This document shows positions 55,141 through 64,000 of a stretch of 64,000 nt of DNA, piece by piece (positions within the stretch are counted from its first letter, which is position 1; every line of letters begins with the position of its first letter). A program made the translations under genes and the position numbers. The DNA is taken from positions 140,320,308 through 140,384,307 of the forward strand of contig NC_135717.1 in assembly GCF_964656455.1 (NCBI RefSeq), in the 5' to 3' direction. The notes below the pieces were generated by a model. It was not told where the DNA came from. It ran no database searches and was given only the letters and a program-made list of their open reading frames with translations. The DNA comes from Halichoerus grypus (taxonomy: Eukaryota > Chordata > Mammalia > Carnivora > Phocidae).

Positions 55141-58129
55141 TGGGGTGAATAAAGTATGAAAAAAATCACAATCTGAAATGTAGGGTAAGGAAAGAAATTC
55201 TTAGAACCCTGTCTCCCATTTGAATTATAGCCAAGCACACTTATGTTTTAAACCTATGCTTTTCAGACTGCATGCAGCATGGTGTACTCAGGTTGCGAGA
55301 CAAACCTGGTACATTTTCCTAGAAATTCTATAAATCTTCAAATATTTGGAAGGTGTTCTTTATGTTTGTGTTTCAAAGTTTACAAATATATTATGAAATA
55401 AGTTGGAAAATTCCTATGTATTTTTCAGAAAAAACTCAAACCTTGAATGTGATTTTATGTTAGAAAAGAGTGGCCTTGGGTTACAGTCCCCCAGACTCTC
55501 TTGATGCTATGCATTCTTTCTCCTTTGCCTTTATGAGTACTTTGGTTAAAAATTTTAGAAATACATTGTCAAACAAGGGGTCACAACAATTGGTGTGGTA
55601 TGAAACACAAACTTTTTACAAGTTTTGTTTTGCTTTGATTTTAGTAATGTATACATTAATTTTTCCTTAAAATAAATATGAAGGCTGTTATGATAATGCT
55701 GGTCAGATGAAATATTGAGCAGAACAAGCTATAAGATGCAGTGGAGAACAGGACACAATTTGCTGTGAAGTAAGAGATAAAAGACACAGATACATGTCAA
55801 GCCAAAAACTCTCTCTTGGGTGTATAAAATCACAGTCAGGTGGATGAAAGTTCTACTGAAAGGAAGAGTCCCTGCTGAAGGAACTGAACAGTACACTGAC
55901 CATGGGTGCTTTTCTAAGGCTACTTAGGAACTTAGGAATATGGTTGTACTCTAGGAGAAATTATATTGTAAAATATACTACCTCATTCACCATATCTGAT
56001 ATGGGTGTCAACAAAGATTTCGTATTTGAAAGTGTGTTAAAGAAAGCAAAAATGGTCGGGAATCTCTGGGTTAAATTTTGCAGTTTAGATCAGGAGACTT
56101 ACTGACACCTGTTAGCAGCATACCAAAAGGGACTTTTAATAAGTGAGTCTAAGTATAAATGTGTAAAAATCCATTTAAGTCACAAGGCTCTGGATGGAAT
56201 ATAAAGTTATATCAAAGAGACTCAAGTGGGTATATTCTAAACATTTTCAGAGATGTATTATTTTGCAAATGGGCATAGACGTCTGCAAATGGACAGATGG
56301 AGAGAATTACACACACACAACAAACCCAAATTACATTTTTAGATTAAAAGTTTGCAGTTCTTTCTCAGAAACCCTTATATAAACAAGTCAACTTTTTTCT
56401 TCTTTATACATAAAAACTTGGGAAATTTGCTAAAATTCACCAGGAATTCTTGGGTATATAGTCATAGCCAGCTAAGAAGAATTTTTATGATCATCTGGGA
56501 ATGATTCTTTTTCAAATATTGAATGTTTTTTCACAGTGAGCTATTACTAGGTGACTGTATAATTCATGTACTAAAGTGGGACACTTTTGAGAGTGAAAGG
56601 AGGTGCTAAAACAAGGTATTCCTTGCTCTAAACCTGGCTTTGCCATGGGCAAACTGGAACATATAGTCCCATTAGTAATAACAGCCATTACCTATCATTT
56701 GCCGTCTCATGCAGATAGTCCACCATCTCCAAACTAACAGAGACGCATCATCATATTGCTCAGAGACAGTTCATAGGCGTCATGTTCTGCACATCTTGAG
56801 AGCCCTGAAGCCAGCTGCCTTGGTTCCAAGTCTTTTCAAGAACGTTTGTATGGCCAACAGCTCTGGAAGCTAAACATCCAGAGCAAAAGGCAAAACAGGC
56901 TTGTAAAGGATCTCACTGGATCCCATTGTAAGAGTTGGGTTTTCTCAACCGCGGATTCCTCAGCTGTGATGCAAACCCACAAAGTGCACATCATCTCCCC
57001 CGCCCCCCCGGGGCCATGCCACCTGACTTTCAGGGGACTTGGCACGTCAGCAAGGACTAGCACAAAGATGAAGCCCACTCTGCCTGCCGTGCACAAGTAC
57101 TATGACAGTCCTTTTAAGCAACTCGGAACAAATTATTGCACTTCTCTTTGGTCCCCAATTGTCCCATCTAGAAAGTAGTCAGGGGAGAAGGCGGCCGTTT
57201 AAGGTCCTTCTGAGTCTAAGCTTTTTGCATTTGACTCAGTCTGTCCCATAACCCTGTCCCTCATTGTTATCACATGATTTATTTTTGTGTGGCTGCAGGT
57301 GGGAACTTTACAAGGCACAGAATACTGGAGTGCGGAAGCTCCTTAGAGATGATCTATCCTAGATATTTCTGTAACTATGCTCTGATAAATCCCAGGAGTC
57401 TTAAAAAAAAAAAAAAAAGAAAAAGATTTGGGGATTCTAAAATGCTTGTTTCAATTTTCATATAAATTTTAACTAGTTTTTCAGTTGTAACCAAACAGCA
57501 CACTCAACTGTGTTATGAGCCAAATATGAACACATAGAAGACCAACAATGAACTCACATATCCTTGTTGACCTTACAAAATGCAAATACCATACAATCCA
57601 ATTTCTAAAATAAACTTAAAAAGTCAAATATTTCTTTGGGCTGTTATCTATAGGGGGAGTTAAAAACAACCAGTCACTTTGAAAGGCTGATTTTTATCAG
57701 AGATAAGAAATATCGATGTGTTGCAGGAATATTAGTCTAACGAAAGGGACTATCATGAATTGGGGTAAAGAAGAAAAGAAAGTAGAGGCAGAAAGCTAAC
57801 CGTATATATATGGAGCTACTATAATTTAGTTGAAGTTTTTTTTTTTTGTCCTTCTGAGTTGAAGATCCCATTTTGTTTCCTTTGAAGTCATGCAGTCGAA
57901 TCCTGCAGTAATTTGGAATGTGGTTTTACTACAGTGGGTTTTGTTCCTATTGGACAATCGTTATTAAAAGTTTCCTTGAACGAAAGGACTTGTTTTGTCA
58001 TTGTTCCTGCTTGGCATTGCTCCCCGCAAGGACTGGATGACAGACCTGAACTTGGGAGGAACCGGCCAGAATGGAAAAGAGTTAGGTATGAAAGGCAGTC
58101 CCAAAGAAGAATCACAGAATCCAATGGCG
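55141..58129. other. Unassigned sequence, about 3 kb
   Basis: No gene or repeat is confidently recognised. A GC-richer pocket near 56990-57015 (tcatctcccccgcccccccg) and overlapping opposite-strand frames of 110 and 86 codons at 56836-57178 have no domain. Homopolymers are A16 at 57403-57418 and T13 near 57837. Confidence 0.4.
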
Positions 58130-58400
58130 GCTTCATGTACAGGAAAATATAAATGTCACTCCTGCATCTCAGTGCTTGGGGAAATAATGGCGACTTTGAC
58201 AGGAATAGGAAAGGTGAACAAAGTAACCAGTATTGAAAGGAAAGATGAGGAGCGCAATTTTAGAGAGTTGGAGGTTGAAGAGACAGCAGGCCATTTGGGA
58301 TAAACCTCCAATGAACAGACCAGAATTGAGGAGAGATGCCTAGCTAGAATTGTGGATTTGGTAGTCATCTGGGTCTATAGATTACAGGCTTCAGATACCA
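58130..58400 (-). mobile_element. Probable L2 fragment, antisense
   Basis: Reversed L2-like blocks: aacagaccagaattgaggag (58314), agatgcctagctagaattgt (58334), then tggatttggtagtcatctgg (58353) equivalent to the 'ttgggagtcatcagcatatag' part. The upstream limit is uncertain. Confidence 0.55.
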
Positions 58401-59164
58401 GAAATTATCTGTTATTCTTGCATCGGGAAGTGCCATTCATGTTGGCAACTTTCTGCCACTCTTTCTGATAAAAAGTCCATTCTGATTTCACTGTGACTCA
58501 GTAAATTGCCTCAAATCTCATAGACTGTATTTTCCTTGTTGCAGGGTGTCAAACCCAAATCTATCTCCACTTTAAGTGTAAAAGTTTTAAAAACAGTGCT
58601 GTGTATATGTAAACTGAGTAATTACATCTTCCTCTACCTGAGCAATATGGAAGTGTGAAAAAAGTAATAAATCATTTTCATCAATCAGTGCAAGTAATTC
58701 AGGTTTACAAAGGCATAGTTGAATTACTATACAAGAAAGGGAGACCTGACACTTTCCTTGTGATTGTGGGATGTATAGCATCATCAAAATGACAAGGTAA
58801 ATGCTGAGGAACATTTTTCTGAATTTGGAAGAAGTGACTGAGTATTCAGCAGAAGCTAAATGAAATGTCAGGGTAACGATGAAGATTTTGCACTTTAGCA
58901 CACTCTGATGATTGGTACATAGCAAGATTTGATTGTGGCTTCATGAAAGTAGGAAACTGAACTTTCAAAGACATTGCCTATATTAGAATAGTAGAATGCT
59001 CCTTTATTTTGCATTCAAGGTTTTTAAATATATATACATTTTTAAATTGTATGTTATTTGGTGAATGTGTATGTCTTGCTCATCACATTTCATTCCTTGA
59101 ATCTATAGGTAGTTTTTCTATTTCTGTGTAAGTAGAAAATTAGTCTAAGCTTTTCTCAGATATT
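58401..59164. other. Unassigned AT-rich sequence
   Basis: A 112-codon minus-strand frame at 58587-58925 has no recognisable feature; no repeat recognised. Confidence 0.35.
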
Positions 59165-59345
59165 AATAAACAAGTAACAAGGTTTCATTGAGTATCTACC
59201 ATGTGCCTACCACAAGGCTGGATACTACTGAAGTTCAAGACTAAAGAAATTACAATCTATTGGGGAGGCAAGATTGGACGTTCATGAAGTAATTATTCAG
59301 CATTCCATTCTGTGATAAGGAAGAATAAGAAAGTTGGGTGGGAAA
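59165..59345 (-). mobile_element. L2 LINE 3' end, antisense
   Basis: Reversed tail: ttcattgagtatctaccatg (59184), tgcctaccacaaggctggat (59204), actactgaagttcaagacta and attacaatctattggggagg (59249). Confidence 0.7.
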
Positions 59346-59859
59346 CAGCTGCTTAGTTGACATGAGCATCCCGCTTTTGACTGAAAAAGGAAATCAGCTT
59401 GATCTACACCATGCCTTTATTTTGGGGGTTTCCAGGAGACAGGGGTTGGTGGTGGTGAATGGAATGCTTCTTCTCCTGGCAGAAGTAGAAAGACTGAGGG
59501 ATTCAGGTATTTTTTTGGAATGGTTGAATTTCTGAACAAATAAGATTCTGGCAAGAGTAATTAAAATAAGCTGTTAACTAAAAGCTTTTGCTCTCTGATC
59601 TGGAGGAAGCAAATCAAAGTGGCAAGCTTTCACTCCAAGCCATGCCATCGCTCTGAAGCCCAGGATGGTAGCCTGAGACAACACTGCCTGGAAGTTTCCT
59701 GGATGCCTGAAAGGGGTTGGGTTGAGTTCAACTTAGCCTGGAAAATATGTCTATGTTTCAAATAAATATTTTTATTTTTAAATTTAACATTTAGACAGAA
59801 AATCACTTAATTTCCCATTATTATAAAAAATAAATGCACCATTCCAGTTAGTAGACATC
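59346..59859. other. Unassigned sequence
   Basis: No gene or repeat recognised. Confidence 0.35.
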
Positions 59860-60085
59860 CTCTCAGCTGCTATCTATCAAGCTCTTATTAACAGCCAGAC
59901 ATCTGCTAACTGCATTACCTTGGTTAAACCTCACACAATATTATGAAGGTTAGCATTTTACCTCATTTTTACACACGTCCAAGAGACATGGAGAAGTTAA
60001 GTAACTTGTCCGAGACCCAGCAGCTCACAAGAGGTGAGGCTGGGATTAGAACCCATACATGAGGATCCTAGAGTCATTTTGTCAA
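59860..60085 (-). repeat. MIR, antisense, well preserved
   Basis: Reversed order: caagctcttattaacagcca, taaacctcacacaatattat (59924), gaaggttagcattttacctc (59944), gaagttaagtaacttgtccg (59993), agacccagcagctcacaaga (60013) and ggtgaggctgggattagaac (60033), the last being the B-box complement. Confidence 0.92.
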
Positions 60086-60346
60086 CCACCACCTTGTATT
60101 GCCAGCCCTGACCAGCAAAAACCTCAGGTATTAACACATGAGTGCATTTGGGCGAGTTATTTCCTGATTTGCAAACAGACCTCTATTCCCCCAACGTTTT
60201 TTTTTTCTGTATTTACACATTATTATTACACTATTTTCCATAGCTTCTAACAACATATAATACCCTAATAGTGACATTTTAATTATTATTGAAGGTAGCT
60301 AGTCTATCTCTCTAATTTTCATTTTTTAATGTTACCCAATGCATTT

Positions 60347-60579
60347 TTTGCTCAAGTATTTCTTTTTTTTTTAAAGATTTTATTTATTTATTTGACAGAG
60401 AGAGACACAGCGAGAGAGGGAACACAAGCAGGGGGAGTGGGAGAGGCAGAAGCAAGTTCCCCGCAGAGCAGGGAGCCCAATGAGGGACTCAATCCCAGGA
60501 CCCTGGGAACATGACCTGAGCTGAAGGCAGTCGCTCAACCAACTGAGCCACCCAGGCACCCTTTGCTCAAGTCTTTCTT
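60347..60579 (-). mobile_element. Can-SINE (SINEC), arctoid-type body, with TSD
   Basis: The element (60365-60561) is reversed: a short T tail, then aaagattttatttatttatt, acacaagcagggggagtggg (60422), cagggagcccaatgagggac (60469) and the head tgagccacccaggcaccc. Duplications tttgctcaagtatttctt (60347-60364) and tttgctcaagtctttctt (60562-60579) differ at one base. A 61-codon plus-strand frame reads into it and is meaningless. Confidence 0.97.
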
Positions 60580-60914
60580 CTTGGTCAGTAACTTATTACT
60601 TTTGTTAAACCGAAAGAAAAATCTATTAAATGAGGTTATTTCATGTAAATGGTACATCCCTTGTACTTAGAGAAAAAAAATCATTAATTATAAGGGCAAC
60701 TAGTCAATTTTAAATATGGGCTTCCTCTGCCCATTAAAATTGATTTTCCTCTCCATTTTTAATTCTGCAGGTGTGACTTGTCTGGGGAATAAGAAAAATA
60801 TCGATTATTTTCATTATTCCATGTATGCAAGGTGTGCATAGTCATTTCTGTAGGTCATGTCAAATATTTGTTCTGAAATAGCATCCTTTGCATCCAAAAA
60901 CAGCAACAACAGTT

Positions 60915-61150
60915 AGGTCTACCATTTATTGAATAACTGATAGATTTCAGGTATTGTACCTGGAACTTTTTTAGTGCTTTGCACTTTATATCATTAATAT
61001 TCATGACTATCCCATGAAGTAGCTATCATTACCCACAATTTTACAAGAACAATTTGGCTCAGAGAAGTTAAATACCTCTCCTAAGTCATAAATTATAAGT
61101 GACAAAAGCTGTTCCCCAAAACCAAGATTGCCTGACTCCTAACAGTAAAA
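60915..61150 (-). repeat. MIR, antisense
   Basis: Reversed order: ctaccatttattgaataact (60919), attgtacctggaactttttt (60954), atgactatcccatgaagtag (61003), ctatcattacccacaatttt (61023), ggctcagagaagttaaatac (61056) and cctctcctaagtcataaatt (61075). The B-box end is diverged. Confidence 0.9.
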
Positions 61151-62084
61151 TTTTATCCTATCTCTGTGTTCCCTCTCAGGTACCTTTGAAAATATTGAAA
61201 ACTAAAACATCAGTATACAAATAAAATCTTGATCCTGTTTATTTTTTAACTTGTATTTCATTAACATCTTAATGTATATTCTTTGGTCTTAAATGAAAAA
61301 AATTACATTTAGCTACAATTCCATAATTTATTTCTTTAAATATTCAGTATCTTATTAACCTTTTGTGAGCATTGCTGACCTTTCCCAGCTCTGGTATTTT
61401 TGTATCCGATCCTGCTTTTGTATTGACTATGGATATTTCTTTCTTTATCCCTGCACAAATCTCTTTGCTGTCATATTGTTAGCAGATATTTATTCCACTC
61501 GGCAAGCAGTAATGCATAAAAATATGATCATAGATATTCATGTCCTTTCTCAAGCCCTAACACATACTGATTTAACCATCACGTCATTCATAGATATTTA
61601 TTTCACCATGACAAGAGCAACATAAATAATTAATATTGATTTCCTCGATCTTGCCTCTAACTCATATAGCTTTCACCAGTACTGATTAATAGAGAAATAC
61701 TTTACCTCTGAAGCTCTCTGACATTTAAATATTTTTACTTCCATCTCATAGCTCACTAAATAGTACTGGGCTACACAAAAAGAACTGCTAAAAAAGCAGT
61801 AATTCAAGCTAAGAACTTGAGAAATCATTTGTAACCAAAAACTTTCCTGTAAAATTTTGAAAGGATAGCATTAGAAACTTATATTCTCAGCATCAAATTT
61901 GTATTTTTAATTTCAGTGAAAGAGGTATAAACATTGCTCTTTAACAAAAACTTGAATATTTTGTTGCATTTCCCACATGCAATAACGCCAATAATTATTA
62001 GTCCATTCGTGTTTATGACTTACTCTCAATTTACAAACATATTACTCTGACTTCCATTCACCTTCTCCTTTTGACCCCAGCCCT
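61151..62084. other. Unassigned AT-rich sequence
   Basis: No gene or repeat recognised; an 86-codon frame at 61365-61625 has no features. Confidence 0.35.
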
Positions 62085-62335
62085 GCAACTTTGGGCCAGT
62101 TATTTAACCTTTCCAAGCTACTCTATTCTCATCTTTCACATGTAAAATCCATGGATTAAATGAGAATGTGTGTGTGTGTGCTATATAGCATATTTTCATA
62201 ACATATATATCAACACATATGTATTATAGGCTATATATCAGTAAATATATATGATGTGATACATTATATTTATATATATAAATATAATATCTGACGTATA
62301 TGTAGTAGGCTCTCAATAAATGTGAATTTCTTCCT
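62085..62335 (+). repeat. MIR split by an expanded TG/TA-rich tract
   Basis: The 5' part (gcaactttgggccagttatt, 62086; cctttccaagctactctatt; gtaaaatccatggattaaat, 62143) stops at 62168. The tail reappears at 62304 (gtagtaggctctcaataaat). Between them lie (TG)7 and about 110 bases of TA-rich sequence, including a 26-bp perfect AT palindrome at 62263-62288. Confidence 0.8.
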
Positions 62336-64000
62336 TTTCTGTCATTTTCATGTTTACTTCTGTATCACATATGGTGGACTTATCTGTTAACTACATTGTA
62401 CTTTGCAAGGCTCCTAGTCGGGGTGCAACCAGGACGAGGCAAGTAAGTCACCTGCCTCATGCATAAAATTTAAGATGGTGTCAAAACAATCAGTCATCAG
62501 GCACCTAATATTTTAATGCAGTGTTTTTTAAAATCCGAATTCATCCAAAATTCCACGATGAGCCAAATACTGAAAAGCTAAATAAAGGCAGACTGAGTAT
62601 CACAGATTTTTCCTTCTGCACGGGCTCTGATACGGCTCAGCCGCACACTGCTTTCCTCAGAATCACCTACACCAGTCTCATAGCTCCCAGCCCCTCCACA
62701 GAAACAAGACTCCTCCTATCTGTATTCTCAGTCCCAGGCCTCATGCAGGGGGTAGCTCTCTTAGCCCAGTTTGAGGCCGAAAGGTTGAAGGCTTGAACCT
62801 GGAGATAGGAATAAAGGCTGGAATGCTGAGGACTTGAGAAAGCAAGAATGGGAACGTTCAGAGTCACAGAGATCTAGTGATGAGAGAGTTTCAGATCTAG
62901 AAAAAAGATCTTCAGATCTTTTTAGCCTTGCCAGGCTAAAAAGGCCACAGACGACAGTCTCATTGCCCATTCTACTTCAATTTCCTCATCTAAGAATGAT
63001 TTCTGACCATGGCAATAAATACATACCCAATAAATACACCCTATAACTTTTGGGGGGAGGCACAATATAAATTTCTGGTTCCTCTTAGGCCTATGACCAT
63101 ACCAGAGTACTCCATAGTTATTTTTCTTTCTATTGGACTTTGGGGGAAAAAAAATGCCCTGATGATTAATAGTCCTCTAAGAACTCAATATATACAGATG
63201 TAGAGTTGATTTTAATAGTGCTTTTGAGAAGTCACAGTGTTACATTCTCTTTCTATCATGTTTTCCTGTGATTTCATGGTGCACTTATTGCCAAATATGT
63301 AAATAGGCCTCTACCAAAACCAAATTGTAAGCCAAGTTACAGCGTTTGATGTTACTTGGTTTTGACTGATTCTCTCACTGAGACATTTCTCTCTTTAGTT
63401 TACGGAGGGGAAGGAATTGTATTACCCGTAGGCAACCCAGTAACAAGGCTGTAGTGCAGAACTGGTAGGTGACAGTGGTTCTATCCCTCAGTTACCAAAT
63501 TATTCAAAAAACCTATCTGCAGTTTTTGTTGCCATGTATGCAGTGTTTCAGGGGGACTAAGGGTTGGCAAGAAAAGACCATCTGAACCTACAGAAAGTCC
63601 TGAATTTATGTAACAAGTGTGCTGAAATTAATAGAAACACAGTGGCTCCGCACAGCAGGAGGAGATCGGCAGCATATGGCTTTCCTCTTGCCCCTGGCTT
63701 CCCTGAGGGGCACACAGCTGCCAGAGACTCACTTCATCTGGGGGAGGTCCCGCTAGCATTAGAAATGTAGCCAAGTTCTTGCTACACCACGGTCTTTCAG
63801 AACATGGGGCATACGGCCCCGTCCAGGGGATCTTGGGCTAATAACCTATGTGCTTCTATTAAGGGAAAGCCTATCAACTATAAATTCTCCAGGTTCTTCT
63901 ACAAACTCTCCAGGAAGCCCACAGCTTCTTCTGGTATAGAAAGCAGAGTCAGGTTTCCCCTTGTAGTATAGTGTCCTCTAGAATTCGGGTATCTCCAAAA
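62336..64000. other. Unassigned sequence to window end
   Basis: The text near 62400-62530 (ctgcctcatgcataaaattt) faintly recalls an old repeat but could not be named. A hairpin lies at 62919-62942. Frames of 64-91 codons overlap on both strands without features. Confidence 0.35.
62919..62942. repeat. 10-bp inverted repeat with 4-base loop
   Basis: Arms tttttagcct (62919-62928) and aggctaaaaa (62933-62942) are exact complements around TGCC; the next outer pair (C/G) also matches. Just upstream, cagatct occurs twice (62892 and 62913). Confidence 0.9.

Noticed and set aside
57403..57418. A16 run as the end of a retrocopy
   Set aside because: No AATAAA at the right distance and no flanking duplication.
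57913..58303. Two overlapping plus-strand frames (79 and 102 codons) as a small gene
   Set aside because: They overlap in different frames and partly cover an antisense L2; no domain.
1..64000. CRISPR array, operon or bacterial mobile element
   Set aside because: No regular spacer-repeat pattern and no dense coding; the repeat content is mammalian.

Overview
The window is mammalian nuclear DNA from a carnivore. The clearest evidence is seven tRNA-Lys-derived Can-SINE (SINEC) insertions, most with readable target-site duplications. They have the carnivore head (tgcctgggtggctcagt), the CT-rich body and the (AAATA)n/poly-A tail. Three minus-strand copies (37940, 52474, 60365) carry the internal text that I associate with arctoid carnivores (bears, seals, mustelids) rather than dogs; that finer placement is inference. 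The DNA is AT-rich with no CpG island. It holds the usual layered record of mammalian transposons: young SINEs, a carnivore L1 3' end, older L1 fragments, two MaLR LTRs (MLT1/MST class), many MIRs, many L2 fragments and one old hairpin-type DNA transposon.

No protein-coding gene is supported. All open frames are short (192 codons at most), lack recognisable domains and often run through repeats. The window reads as a gene desert or the inside of a very large intron, and I report no CDS. No tRNA, rRNA, snRNA or CRISPR array was seen.

Layout. 1-5 kb: an MST/MLT1 LTR with a G-quadruplex motif, a Can-SINE, three MIRs and an antisense L1 3' end. 5-13 kb: mostly unique AT-rich DNA, with a GA-rich tract, an ACAC-rich tract, a 48-bp near-perfect palindrome and an enhancer-like homeodomain/TCF-site cluster near 9.3-9.7 kb. 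13-16 kb: a reverse-strand mRNA 3'-end retrocopy candidate, an L2, an MLT1 LTR, a Can-SINE, and an L2 split by a hairpin transposon. 16-23 kb: mainly unique DNA with two MIRs and a carnivore L1 tail. 23-32 kb: L2s, an L1 3' part, MIRs, the youngest-looking Can-SINE and opposed (AC)n/(GT)n arrays. 32-45 kb: L2s and MIRs (one MIR nested in an L2), two Can-SINEs and several short tandem duplications. 45-64 kb: a long plus-strand L2, a short retrocopy with AATAAA, poly-A and a duplicated target, two Can-SINEs, a compound TAGG/GATA microsatellite and more MIRs.

The observations most worth a second look are the 48-bp palindrome at 8230-8277, the transposon-in-L2 nest at 15.3-16.0 kb, the retrocopy at 50972-51138 and the candidate regulatory clusters at 9.3-9.7 kb and 46.1 kb. 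I did not find a convincing new biological system. Repeat family names come from recognising consensus features by eye, and the outer boundaries of old repeats are approximate to tens of bases.
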